Origin: Halomarinibacterium sp041392205
GTDB taxonomy: Bacteria; Bacteroidota; Bacteroidia; Flavobacteriales; Flavobacteriaceae
Assembly: GCA_041392205.1 (NCBI GenBank)
Contig: JAWKMO010000008.1
Location: forward strand, 1-64,000
DNA: 64,000 bases
Reading direction: 5' to 3'
The notes under the pieces are model-generated. The model worked only from the letters and a program-made list of their open reading frames with translations, had not been told where the DNA came from and did no database searches. The stretch's first letter is position 1; every line of letters starts with the position of its first letter. Below, one piece after another: positions 29,301-38,152 of the stretch. The position numbers were made by a program, and so were the translations under genes.

Positions 29301-29584
29301 TCATAAAGTTCCCAAATGTAATTACCGCCTAAACTATTAGGGTTATTTCGTTCATTTTTAAAAGGGAGATACTGGTAGCCATCAAACCTATTAAGACCAT
29401 CTTGGGTGCCAAACCACATAAAACCGAGTTTGTCTTGATATATACAAGTAACCGTATTTTGTGACAGACCATCGTCAATGCCTGTATGCTTGAAAGTTAG
29501 CAGGCTTTCTTGTGAAAACCCCAATATTGGCAAAAGCAAATAAATGAGTTGCAAAAATGGGAAACGAAATAGGTCTTGCTGCAT
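26375..29584 (-). CDS. Reg_prop/Y_Y_Y sensor histidine kinase
   Basis: 1069 residues. A signal peptide (FLQLIYLLLPILGFSQ) leads a periplasmic sensor of two seven-bladed Reg_prop propellers with repeated LWxGTxxGLN motifs (GFMWFGTQDGLNRFDGY, IIWIGTRNGLNKIE, NLWIGTNGGLNKL). A Y_Y_Y domain (FSYQLEGFNDDWVNSTAHNATYTNLDPGDY) follows, then one membrane helix (AYLIYLLLAFGTFYLFTKY). The kinase is HisKA_3 type, with the His in SSRDFHDEAGTKITRISL, N box ILKEALNNCIKHS and G box GHGLTNMKERA. This type pairs with LuxR regulators, and one follows immediately. Reg_prop/Y_Y_Y sensors of hybrid regulators often read oligosaccharides; the signal here is unknown. Confidence 0.94.
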   Translation of the reverse strand: MQQDLFRFPFLQLIYLLLPILGFSQESLLTFKHTGIDDGLSQNTVTCIYQDKLGFMWFGTQDGLNRFDGYQYLPFKNERNNPNSLGGNYIWELYEDDENTLWVGTFGGGLNSMDLTTGEIKNYKQNPEDPNSFPSNRIFSITEHPKGILWIGCNEGLIRFDKATHKSQLFLSNKNTEGTLEDNYVGIVVADNKGSLWLRSDKGLTQFDPTKNEAVFYQKSPYSQNIALGDIFDIKKVGDKMLIACNAGIMEIDPLQKKDTLLIATPTIKIDGREPTLKKMLILKNQRIVLGTNIGLLLYNLKTRQYETFTQDPEDTKSLSHSDVVSLFQSKEGIIWIGTRNGLNKIEKEKPDFAHIRSIAGKKGLSYKNVNSFMEENDSLLWVGTTDGLNLFNKKNNAITIFKKSENKNEGLQTNYILCLFKDSKGRKWIGTRRNGFYRIENNNKIRQIKPNDEQALSTSVHFITEDKEGNLWLGTGGAGLWKYNPEENTVKKYGPAKDGLGTSHSYVFTILIDSKDNFWLGTPTGGLNLFNPKTEKFIYFLNNPENKNSLSNDIVLSLFEDPQNNLWIGTNGGLNKLAQKLENNLFEKLLLQTKQGNDSLFQNFGQEQGFPNEVIYGILDDSSQNLWLSTNKGLVVFDSKKEKVIQLYDVSQGIQSNEFNQNAYYKDRFHNFYFGGVDGFNSFQPDSITGNQYLPPVVITNLSLFNNPVKIGNPKKNDKEFLLPKNIAYLEDLYLSWKHDMITLDFAAFNFISPEKNSFSYQLEGFNDDWVNSTAHNATYTNLDPGDYIFKVKASNSSNLWNNEETKIKIHINNPPWKRWYAYLIYLLLAFGTFYLFTKYRIEKATQKIRVQNQIEKARIEERESFRKRSSRDFHDEAGTKITRISLITELVKRMTTHTPEIQNHLLQIDENLQDLNTGMRDFIWALDPTKDTMYDTLIRFTDFAAPFCEIAGVQFHAGDISKNLENHQLNMAARRHIILILKEALNNCIKHSSPSLITFATFLEGDTLTLSLKDNGKGFSLENTTHGHGLTNMKERAKNIQAVLTIHSKINEGTEIVIKVQTTQEGS
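26379..26394 (-). promoter_or_regulatory. TACCC-type palindrome in the kinase 3' end, upstream of the LuxR regulator
   Basis: CTACCCTCTTGGGTAG is an inverted repeat (arms CTACCC/GGGTAG) located 39 bp upstream of the regulator start. It shares the ACCC[AT]-N2-TGGGT core with the sites at 20951 and 21908. It also encodes the last kinase residues, so the match could partly be chance. Confidence 0.35.
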
Positions 29585-29701
29585 ACTTGCAATAATTTAC
29601 TTTGAATAAAGTACTTGGGGATAGGCTGAAAGATACTCCCATTTCCTGAAACTTACAACTTCTTTTTAAGAAGAGGGAAAGCGCTTCAAAAGATAAAACT
29701 A

Positions 29702-31186
29702 CTATTTCGAAGTAATTTCTCTTATTTTTATTCTAAAAGCTGCAAAAAGCAACGTTGTAAATGGGCTTAACCAGTTAAAAATAGCATACCCTGCATAATG
29801 TAAAGTATCCACACCAAGTACACTAGATTGATAGGCACCACAGGTATTCCAAGGAACCAATACCGAGGTTACCGTGCCACTATCTTCGAGGGTTCTGGAT
29901 AGGTTTTCTGGAGCCAGTCCTTTTTCCTTAAAAGCATTTGCATACATTTTACCAGGGACTACAATGGCCAGATATTGGTCACTGGCGGTAACGTTGAGAG
30001 CAAGACAACTAGCGACCGTACTGGCAAATAAACCAAACGTGGTATGGAAAAGCTTCAACAACGCCCTACTAATTCTAGCTAATGCTCCAATAGCATCCAT
30101 GACTCCCCCAAAAACCATAGCACAAACAATAAGCCAGATGGTGCCTAACATGCCGCTCATACCTCCAGAAGAAAATAAATCTGTAAGTATTTTATTGTCG
30201 GTAGGTATTGCAATGTCAACAGTGATGGCTTTCATAATTCCTTTGTAAGCCGATAAAAAGTTTAAATTTTCAGACCCTCCAATGGTGGCCACAATATTGG
30301 ACTGAAAGATAAGTGCTGCAATACCTCCTAATAACGTTCCGGCTAATAAAGCAATCAAGGGAGGTGTTTTTTTTACAATTAAAAAAATGACAATGATTGG
30401 TACTACAAAGAGCCACGGGCTGATAGTAAATGATTGTTCTATGGAAGCTAATAGCGTTTGTGTATCTGCTACTCCTTTCGGTTCAATAGTAAAACCTAAG
30501 ATGATAAAAAACAATAAAGTAACGATATAGGTTGGTACTGTAGTAAGGGTCATATATCTTATATGCGTAAATAAATCGGTCCCAGCCATGGCTGGCGCCA
30601 AATTGGTGGTGTCACTCATAGGAGAAAGTTTGTCTCCAAAGTAGGCACCTGAGATGACTGCTCCTGCGGTCATTCCTAGCGAAATTCCTAATACATTAGC
30701 AATTCCAATTAATGCAATACCTACCGTTGCCGAGGTAGTCCAGCTACTCCCAGTAGCAATAGAAATGATGGAACAAATAATGACTGTTGAGACTAAGAAA
30801 ATTTTTGGACTTAATATTTGCATGCCATAATAAATCATAGTAGGAATAATGCCACTCAAAAGCCATGTTCCCGCAAGAGCACCCACCATTAATAAAATAA
30901 GTAGTGCTCCAGTGGTAGACTTCACATTTTCGGCTACTTCATCCATCATTTGAGAGAATTTCACTTTATTAAAATAACCAACGATGGCAGCTACAGCAGC
31001 CCCTAAAAGAAGAATAAATTGATTACTGCCACTTAACGCATCATCCCCAAAAGCATAAATTACGTTAAAAAATAACATCAAAACCAGAGCAAAAACAGGG
31101 ATAAGAGCCTCCCAGATATTTAACTCTTTATTTTCTACAATGTGTTCGTCTTGGGGTTGTCTTGGTTTAATGTCCTGGCTTTCCAT
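29702..31186 (-). CDS. nhaC: NhaC-family Na+/H+ antiporter
   Basis: 494 residues with about 12 membrane helices. Family features: LILLMVGALAGTWLLSGIIPTMIYYG, SIATGSSWTTSATVGIALIGIANVLG, GAYFGDKLSPMSDTTNLAP (the conserved GDK-SPxSDTT motif) and LEDSGTVTSVLVPWNTCGAYQSSVLGV. NhaC antiporters exchange Na+ and H+ (or organic acids such as malate and lactate) at the inner membrane. The sequence alone does not fix the substrate. It has its own leader and is divergent from gene C, with 163 bp between them. Confidence 0.92.
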   Translation of the reverse strand: MESQDIKPRQPQDEHIVENKELNIWEALIPVFALVLMLFFNVIYAFGDDALSGSNQFILLLGAAVAAIVGYFNKVKFSQMMDEVAENVKSTTGALLILLMVGALAGTWLLSGIIPTMIYYGMQILSPKIFLVSTVIICSIISIATGSSWTTSATVGIALIGIANVLGISLGMTAGAVISGAYFGDKLSPMSDTTNLAPAMAGTDLFTHIRYMTLTTVPTYIVTLLFFIILGFTIEPKGVADTQTLLASIEQSFTISPWLFVVPIIVIFLIVKKTPPLIALLAGTLLGGIAALIFQSNIVATIGGSENLNFLSAYKGIMKAITVDIAIPTDNKILTDLFSSGGMSGMLGTIWLIVCAMVFGGVMDAIGALARISRALLKLFHTTFGLFASTVASCLALNVTASDQYLAIVVPGKMYANAFKEKGLAPENLSRTLEDSGTVTSVLVPWNTCGAYQSSVLGVDTLHYAGYAIFNWLSPFTTLLFAAFRIKIREITSK

Positions 31187-31252
31187 AGAAAATTTTTAAA
31201 TGAGATGTAATGTTACGATTTTGTAAAATGGTATGCAAATTTCAGTTTTTTG

Positions 31253-31278
31253 AAAAAAGGGGTATTTACCCTTTTTAT
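31253..31278. promoter_or_regulatory. GGGGTA/TACCC element upstream of gene C
   Basis: The element AGGGGTATTTACCCT lies about 75 bp upstream of the gene C start. It is an inverted repeat with a 3-bp centre. It is related to the AAAAAGGGGTTTTGCCTGTATT-like blocks upstream of genes D and E and the TPR kinase, so a shared regulator is possible. Confidence 0.35.
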
Positions 31279-31349
31279 ATAAAATTTTTTTAACGTAAAT
31301 TTAAACCCCAAATTATCAGACACTTATCCTGCTTCAAAATAGAAATATT

Positions 31350-33800
31350 ATGAAAAAGTTATTACTACTGGCAGGATTTTTAATTGCTACTCAATTCACC
31401 TTTTCTCAAATAGGAATTGGAACAGTCTCTCCAGATCCTTCCTCAATTTTGGAGGTTTCTGCGACCGATAAAGGAATTCTTATTCCGCAGGTTTCGCTGG
31501 GCGATATTACTGATACACTATTAGACGGAGTAAATATCGCAGCGGAAGGCTTATTAATTTACAACACCAATGCCGCAACCACAGGAGGCAGTGGGATTGG
31601 TTTTTATTATTTTAATGGTACTACTTGGGAAAAGATGACAACCTCTGCAGAACCCAAATGGAATCTAGACGGGAATACAGGAACAACTTCTACCAATTTT
31701 ATTGGTACGATGGAAGAACAACCGCTCAATTTTCGTGTTAATAATCAGGTTGCGGGTTTAATTGATTCTACTAGTACCAATACTTCTTTTGGTTACAAAG
31801 GATTAACAGCTATTACCACTGGGTTGACCAATACCGTTATAGGGTATCAAGCCTTGGAAAATGCCACTACTTCTGATGGTAACGTGGCTATTGGATACCG
31901 AAGCTTACGAAATGCTGTTGGCCCCAACGGTGTTAATACGGCTATAGGAAGGGAAGCCATGGAAAATGCGAATAATAATGTAATGAATGTTGCCATAGGA
32001 TGGCGCGCAATGAGAGCAGATGGCATAGGGCAAGAGAATGTAGCTGTTGGTGTAGGTGCCATGGAGTATGGAGAAGGGACTGCTTATGCTGCCGTATTGG
32101 GTAGATATGCTTTAGCTAACGATTCTTATTCTAGATTTTCTACTGCTTTGGGTTTTAGAGCTTTGTACAATCAATCATTTAATAACTCAAGTGCTGGGTG
32201 GAATTCCTATAATACCGCAGTGGGATCCTATGCACTTTACAACAATAATCCCACGGCCACCAATAATGGAATCTATAATACTGCTGTAGGAGGTGTTTCT
32301 TTGTACAATAATACTACGGGCTTTGTCAATACAGGGGTTGGAGTTTCTACTTTATTCGAAAATACCACAGGATCTTACAACATTGCCATGGGCTACAATG
32401 CCTTACGACTTAATACAACAGCCTCCTATGGAACGGCACTGGGTACTTATGCGTTGGATGCCAATACTACAGGAACTCGAAATACAGCTATAGGAGCTGT
32501 AGCACTTTCAGAAAATACCACTGGAAATTACAACACCGCTGTGGGAGTAGATGCTTTAAGAGAAAATACGGTAGGGAATGATAATGTTGCCATGGGGTTT
32601 GAAGCATTATTTTTAAATGTGGATGGGTATGAAAATACGGCATTAGGAACCGAGGCTATGCGGGATAATACCACAGGATATCGAAATGTTGCTTTGGGGA
32701 CCTATGCCAATAGAGCAAATACTACAGGTATTTTTAATACTACTTTGGGTTTTAATTCTATGCGTTACAATACCATAGGAAATGAAAATACCAGTGTGGG
32801 ATACAATGCACTTCGTGGTAATACCGCCGGTGGAAATGCTCCCTATGGTAATACTTCTCTAGGATTTCAGAGTATGTTAAATGTCACCACGGGTAATCAA
32901 AATACTGCGGTTGGGCATTATGCGATGGCAGGTATCACCACAGGAGGAACCAATGTTGCCATTGGCGGTGGTTCTATGGAAGCAAACACAATAGCCAGTG
33001 CCAATTTAGCGGCGGGGTTTTGGGCATTGCGATTTAATACTGCTGGTAGTTATAATATTGGTATTGGACATCAAAGTCTGTATAGTCAAAATTTTAACAA
33101 TGGAGGTACTGTATACAATTCTTGGAATGTAGCTGTTGGTCCTTTTGCATTGTATTTAAATAACCCCACTAATACTACCAATGGGTATTTAAATACGGCA
33201 TTAGGTGCCTATGCTGGATATGCTAACAGTACCGGTTATGCAAATACTTTTGTGGGTTGTTTTGCGGATACAGGAACAAGTACTTTTATAAATTCAACGG
33301 CTCTTGGTTATGGAGCTTTCACAACAGCCAGTAATATGGTTAGAATAGGGAATGGGGCTGTTACCTCTATTGGAGGCCAGGTTGGCTGGACGGTTTTTTC
33401 GGATGGGCGATTGAAGGAAAACATAAAAGAAGACGTAAAAGGGTTGGATTTTATTATGAAACTACGACCAGTAACTTATCAAATGAAGAATGAGTTTCTA
33501 TCGGAAATAAAAAATCCAAAAGCGGAAAGCTTTCCTAAGTTAGATATTACCGATTCAAAAAATATGGTGCGTAGTGGCTTTATTGCCCAAGAAGTTGAAG
33601 CTTCAGCTCAAGCAGCTGGCTATGATTTTAGTGGTGTGGATAAGCCGAAAAATAGTGACGATTATTATGGGCTTCGCTATGCTGAATTTGTGGTGCCATT
33701 GGTAAAAGCGGTACAGGAGCAACAAAAGATGATTGAAGCTCAAAATTTAAAAATTCAGGAACTTTATAGTGAAATTGAAACTTTAAAAAATAAAGATTAG
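31350..33800 (+). CDS. Fibre-like repeat protein C: 17-residue repeats plus S74 chaperone domain
   Basis: 816 residues. Signal peptide (MKKLLLLAGFLIATQFTFS), family N-terminal module (IGIGTVSPDPSSILEV, LLIYNTN, GIGFYYFNGTTWEKM), then about 28 YadA-head-like repeats of 17 residues or slightly longer (GSYNIAMGYNALRLNTT, GTRNTAIGAVALSENTT, GNYNTAVGVDALRENTV); some carry insertions such as NQSFNNSSAGWNSYNTAVG. The S74 domain has VFSDGRLKENIKEDVKGLDFIMKLRPVTY and SGFIAQEVEASAQAAGYDF; the latter is longer than in B, F and G. A coiled coil (EQQKMIEAQNLKIQELYSEIETLKN) ends it. Intact frame. Probably a secreted trimeric fibre; D follows 130 bp later. Confidence 0.85.
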   Translation: MKKLLLLAGFLIATQFTFSQIGIGTVSPDPSSILEVSATDKGILIPQVSLGDITDTLLDGVNIAAEGLLIYNTNAATTGGSGIGFYYFNGTTWEKMTTSAEPKWNLDGNTGTTSTNFIGTMEEQPLNFRVNNQVAGLIDSTSTNTSFGYKGLTAITTGLTNTVIGYQALENATTSDGNVAIGYRSLRNAVGPNGVNTAIGREAMENANNNVMNVAIGWRAMRADGIGQENVAVGVGAMEYGEGTAYAAVLGRYALANDSYSRFSTALGFRALYNQSFNNSSAGWNSYNTAVGSYALYNNNPTATNNGIYNTAVGGVSLYNNTTGFVNTGVGVSTLFENTTGSYNIAMGYNALRLNTTASYGTALGTYALDANTTGTRNTAIGAVALSENTTGNYNTAVGVDALRENTVGNDNVAMGFEALFLNVDGYENTALGTEAMRDNTTGYRNVALGTYANRANTTGIFNTTLGFNSMRYNTIGNENTSVGYNALRGNTAGGNAPYGNTSLGFQSMLNVTTGNQNTAVGHYAMAGITTGGTNVAIGGGSMEANTIASANLAAGFWALRFNTAGSYNIGIGHQSLYSQNFNNGGTVYNSWNVAVGPFALYLNNPTNTTNGYLNTALGAYAGYANSTGYANTFVGCFADTGTSTFINSTALGYGAFTTASNMVRIGNGAVTSIGGQVGWTVFSDGRLKENIKEDVKGLDFIMKLRPVTYQMKNEFLSEIKNPKAESFPKLDITDSKNMVRSGFIAQEVEASAQAAGYDFSGVDKPKNSDDYYGLRYAEFVVPLVKAVQEQQKMIEAQNLKIQELYSEIETLKNKD

Positions 33801-33837
33801 CACTTTTTTCCTCAATCTTAAATTTTCTTAAGCATCA

Positions 33838-33887
33838 AAAAAATGGTTTTTCCCTGTATTTAGTTTCATACCAATAGCTTACATTTG
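33838..33887 (+). promoter_or_regulatory. Leader element and promoter of gene D
   Basis: TACATTTG at 33880-33887 fits the TAnnTTTG -7 element. Upstream, CCCTGTATT and ACCAATAGCT recur almost unchanged before gene E (35016-35061). The same block upstream of two paralogues suggests that the promoter was duplicated with the gene. Confidence 0.45.
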
Positions 33888-33930
33888 TTTTACTGAAATT
33901 TATATGACTCCCCTTTTTTAATTAAAAATT

Positions 33931-34905
33931 ATGAAACGAGTCATTATTTTTATGGCAACTGTCGTGTACGGAAGTACATTACTTGCCCAAGTAGGGATAG
34001 GTACTACTTCTCCAGCACCTTCAGCGATACTCGATATTTCTGCCAACAATAAAGGGGTTTTAATTCCGAAGGTATTTCTTACGAATATTACCAGTACTAT
34101 GTTAGATGGTACCAATATAGCAGCCGTTGGGTTACTAATTTATAACACCAATGTTGGGACTATCGGCGGAAGCGGAGTGGGGTATTATTATTTTAATGGA
34201 ACGATATGGGAGCGTTTAATAACCTCACAAAACTCCTTTGATGATGGGGACTGGGTAGCCAATGGAGGTGATATTGAACGACAAAGCGGGAATGTTTTCA
34301 TTGGTAATACCCATGCTACTAATAATGATTTGTATATCAGCAATCAAATAATAGATTGGGATAATAGTTCCTATTATTTGGATCCTGCTTCCAATAATTG
34401 TGTTAATGAAATTCAATTTGATGATGGTTCAGCAGCAGACCCATCTTTATATTTTGAAGGTGATGCAACCACTGGTTTTTTTAGCCCAGCAACCAATGAA
34501 ATAGCCTACAGTATTAATAGTAGTGAAGTACTTCGAATAGATGCTTCAGGGAATTTAGGAGTAGGCACTCCCTCTCCCAGCGCATCCCTAGATGTTGAGG
34601 GGACTTTTAAGTTAGGAACTGATGGAAATTCACATTCGGGCATGTATTCCTTACATTGGAATTTTGGCACCACTTCTATTCCTGCTAATTCAAGTGTTGT
34701 TTTAACAATTACAGGAACCAACAGTGTTTTAAATATTCCGCAACAAACAGGTGTTTCAGTGGCCTTTGAAAGTGATATTGGGGCATCGGTTTTAGTACAA
34801 CATGTATGGATGGATACCGATGCTATTAATATTCGGTTATCTAATACTTCAGCGTCTCTAGTTAGCTTTCTTACTTTGGCAAACATACTTTTTGTTTGGC
34901 AATAA
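33931..34905 (+). CDS. Fibre-family protein D: shared N-terminal module with a different C-terminal domain
   Basis: 324 residues. Signal peptide (KRVIIFMATVVYGSTLLA) and family N-terminal module (VGIGTTSPAPSAILDIS, LLIYNTN, GVGYYYFNGTIWERL), but no long repeat array and no S74 domain. Residues about 125-225 contain phage-fibre-like text (DPSLYFEGDATTGFFSPATNEIAYSINSSEVLRID, LGVGTPSPSASLDVEG). The last 95 residues form a beta-rich domain (SIPANSSVVLTITGTNSVL ... ASLVSFLTLANILFVWQ) that I do not recognise. After the stop, a short coiled-coil-like relic (34908-34984) suggests an older tail. It may be a minor or adaptor subunit of the same fibre system. Confidence 0.78.
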   Translation: MKRVIIFMATVVYGSTLLAQVGIGTTSPAPSAILDISANNKGVLIPKVFLTNITSTMLDGTNIAAVGLLIYNTNVGTIGGSGVGYYYFNGTIWERLITSQNSFDDGDWVANGGDIERQSGNVFIGNTHATNNDLYISNQIIDWDNSSYYLDPASNNCVNEIQFDDGSAADPSLYFEGDATTGFFSPATNEIAYSINSSEVLRIDASGNLGVGTPSPSASLDVEGTFKLGTDGNSHSGMYSLHWNFGTTSIPANSSVVLTITGTNSVLNIPQQTGVSVAFESDIGASVLVQHVWMDTDAINIRLSNTSASLVSFLTLANILFVWQ

Positions 34906-34907
34906 AA

Positions 34908-34984
34908 GAGTTGCACTCGCAGCAAAAACAATTTGAGGCTCTTAATAATAAAATTATAAAGATAAAAAAGTACCATTTTTTCAT
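34908..34984 (+). pseudogene. Relic of a coiled-coil tail after gene D
   Basis: In another frame, the sequence just after the D stop reads ELHSQQKQFEALNNKIIKIK and then stops. This resembles the EQQxxIExQxxxIExLK tails that end the S74 proteins. It suggests that D once ended in such a tail and lost it by frameshift or replacement. The segment is short, so chance cannot be excluded. Confidence 0.35.
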
Positions 34985-35010
34985 CTTTTAACTAAAAATA
35001 AAAATCTTCT

Positions 35011-35061
35011 AAAAAAAGGGGTTTTGCCTGTATTAGATTTGAAACCAATCGCTTACATTTG
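35011..35061 (+). promoter_or_regulatory. Leader element and promoter of gene E
   Basis: A block AAAAAAAGGGGTTTTGCCTG (35011-35030) continues as TATT and is followed by TACATTTG (35054-35061), a TAnnTTTG -7 element; the TATT at 35031-35034 lies 19 bp upstream, where a -33 element is expected. The G-run block recurs before the TPR kinase (38078-38100) and in weaker form before genes C and D. Confidence 0.45.
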
Positions 35062-35107
35062 TTTTCCCCAAATATTCTGTGGCTCCCGCTTTTTAAAAAA
35101 GAAAGTT

Positions 35108-38055
35108 ATGATAAGAGTCATTTTATTTATGGCAATGGTGATGTGCGGATGTACATTACATGCCCAAGTTGGGATTGGCACCACTACCCCGGATCCTTCT
35201 TCTTTACTGGAAATATCCTCTACCGATAAAGGAATTCTCATTCCAAAGGTGTCTCTTGGTGATGTGACAGATACCATGCTGGATGGCGTAAATACCGCTG
35301 CCACGGGTTTATTAATTTACAATACCAATCCCGGGACAATCGGAGGTAATGGTGTAGGTTATTATTATTTTAATGGAACCACTTGGGAATGGTTGCTTAC
35401 TTCTGCAACCGCCACAAGTGATGTGGATTGGTACGAAGAGGGAACCACCTCGGCACCCGATAACATTGCAGACGATAAGTTTACCTTCGGAAACTTGGCC
35501 ATTGGTAAAAATACGGCCGATTATCTGTTAGAACTTAATCAGGCAGATGGAACCATTACAAGAACCTTGAATATCTATTCTAACTATTCTGATAACGGAA
35601 TAAATAGTGCGATTTACAACGAAAACAATTTTACAGGTTCAGGCACCGCAAGAGGCCTATATAACCTTATAGGAGGTACGGGAAGTGGTACACTTATGGG
35701 GATGTACAATAATATTGCCAATACCGGAACTGGAATCCATTATGGATTGTATAATGCAATGGTTGGAACAGGGTCCGGTCAACAAATAGGAGTTTACAAT
35801 CCCATCTCCAATTCTGGTAATGGATTTCATTACGGAATGTTAAATTCTTTATCATGGTAATGGTAGCGGGGTACATTATGGTATCGTAAATGGCTTGACG
35901 GGTAGTGGTACGGGAGAGCAACGCGGGTTTATAATACAATTTCAAATACCTCTACTTCTGTTCAAACAGGAGTTTACAATGAATTTTTAACAGGAGGTTC
36001 CGGAATACACCAAGGGGTTTACAATAATTTGGGAGGTACTGGAAATGGATTTCAATACTGGTGTCAATTCATCCATAAGTAACTCCAGAACCGGGCAACA
36101 TATTGGAAATTCAAAACCCTTTTAGGAGCCGGATCCGGCATCCATATAGGAATAACTAATACCCTTTCAGGAGTGGGTACCGGAATGCAATATGCTGTTT
36201 TTAATACCATCAATAATTTGGGGATTCAGAACATAATTCAATCTACAGTGTGCTTAGTGGTTCGGGTTCCGGGTTACATCGCGGTATGTTGAATGCACTA
36301 TCATGGATCTGGTACCGGAAGCCAAATAGGTATTGCTAACACTATTACAAATTCAGGGGATAATACGCATCAAGCGATTCTTAACACACTTTCCGGGGCA
36401 GGCTCGGGGACTCATTATGGTATGAATACATCTATCACCGGGAATGGTACAGGAAATCAATATGCTATTAACAATATTATTAATAATAGCCAAGATGGAA
36501 GCCATTATGGATTGCAAAATCAACTTACAGGTGTGGGTTCGGGTAACCATTGGGGAATATACAACATTTTATCAGGCACCGGTACAGGACAACAGCGTGG
36601 AATAATAAATAGTATTACAAATACCGGAGATAATGAACATACCGGAGTGTATAATTTTATCAGTAATGTTGGAAATGGGCAACATACTGGAGTTTTAAAT
36701 TCTTTAGCAGGCTCTGGGTCTGGGGCTCAAACCACTATTTCAAATAGTATATTAAGTAGCGGAGATGGGGTTCACACTGGGGTTTATAATTCATTAACAG
36801 GTAATGGTATTGGTGCACATTATGGCGTACGAACCATTTTAACGGGTACAGGAACCGGAATCCAATACGGCTCGTACACCGATATTTCCAATATTGGGGC
36901 GGGTTCGCACTATGGACAATACAACACCTTTTCAAGTACAAGCAATACGAATCAAACTGGTCTATATAACCAAATTGGTGGCACTGGATTGGGGCTTAAA
37001 TATGGGGTTTTTACTAGTATAAGTAATTCGGGCAATAGCAATCATTTTGGAACCTATAATGATTTATCAGGGAATGGTTCGGGAAATCATTATGGTACCT
37101 TTCAACAGCTTTCAGGAACCGGCTCGGGACAACAAATAGGAGTTTATTTGAATCTTGCCAATACCGGGACCGGTGAGCACACAGGGGTTTACAATAATAT
37201 TTCCGGAGGGAGTGGTATACAACGGGGGTCAATAATTTTATGACAACTTCTTCCTCTAGTATGCATATTGGAACCGACAATAACCTTCAGGGTGCTGGTA
37301 CAGGGCAGCGAATTGGAGTGAATAACACCATTTCAGGAGCTGGTACGGGTACTCATTTTGGAACTTATAATGGTCTTGTAGGCTCTGGTTCTGGTACCAA
37401 GTATGGATCTTATAATTATATTTCAGACAGCGCTGGGGGTACCCAGTATGGTGTGTATTCGGAAGTAATCAAAAGTGGTAGCTATGCAGGCTACTTTTTG
37501 GGTTCAGTTTCCATTGGGACAACGACAGCCAATAACTATATTTTACCTGCTTCCCGTGGCACCGCAGATCAAATTATGCAAACCGATGGTGCCGGAAATG
37601 TAAGCTGGGTAAGTAATAGTAGTCCAGCACTAAAGATAAGTACCCCAAATAATGTCTCACTTACCAATGCTGTGGAATACAATGTGGTTTATCCAACGGT
37701 TATTCATAATCTAGGCGGAGGTACTTATAATACGGCCACTGGAACCTATACGGTTCCATCTACAGGGGTCTATTCAATTACGGCCAATTTGCCGGTTGAT
37801 TTTAACGGTGCAGGTACCAACCAAATGGTCATGGGGTTTAGAGTGTATGTCAATGGGTTTTATAATAGTCAACTTTTTGTTCAAGGCGGAGCCTATTATA
37901 GCCTTAGTTACACTCAAAATTTTTCCTTTACAAACGACATTTATTTAGCGGCTGGAGATCAAATAACCTTCAGGGTTTTACCCGTGTTTGGTGCTGCTTC
38001 TCCAGCACCCGTGTTAAGTTTTGCTAATGCAAATATTATGGTACGTAAAATTTAA
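35108..38055 (+). pseudogene. Fibre-like repeat protein E: 15-residue repeats with a C1q-like cap (multiple frameshifts)
   Basis: Start at the ATG at 35108, giving signal peptide MIRVILFMAMVMCGCTLHA and the family module (VGIGTTTPDPSSLLEIS, LLIYNTN, GVGYYYFNGTTWEWL, DVDWYEEGTTSAPDNI). Open pieces are 35108-35860, 36293-37243 and 37240-38055. Indels lie near 35854, 35925, 36059, 36107-36120, 36217-36240, 36303 and in the G-run at 37224-37228. Between them the translation is an unbroken series of about 40 15-residue repeats (HYGLYNAMVGTGSGQ, QIGVYNPISNSGNGF). The linker YAGYFLG ... LPASRGTADQIMQTDGAGN is shared with A. The C-terminus is a C1q/TNF-like jellyroll (YNTATGTYTVPSTGVYSITA ... IYLAAGDQITFRVL), not S74. 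Confidence 0.75.
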
Positions 38056-38077
38056 AATATAGAATTTTATTAATTAG

Positions 38078-38100
38078 AAAAAGGGGTTTTGCCTATATTT
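38078..38100 (+). promoter_or_regulatory. GGGGTTTTGCC-type element upstream of the TPR kinase
   Basis: GAAAAAGGGGTTTTGCCTAT nearly repeats the block before gene E and lies about 55 bp upstream of the kinase start. This links kinase and fibre genes to a possible common control. Confidence 0.4.
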
Positions 38101-38152
38101 TTCTTTTCAAATCAAATTTTAAACTACTTTTAGTAGATTAATTTCTATTGTT

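Noticed and set aside
36293..37243. Separate gene starting at 36293
   Set aside because: The ATG lies within the 15-residue repeat array and the frame continues from upstream after an indel; there is no signal peptide, so it is a piece of gene E.
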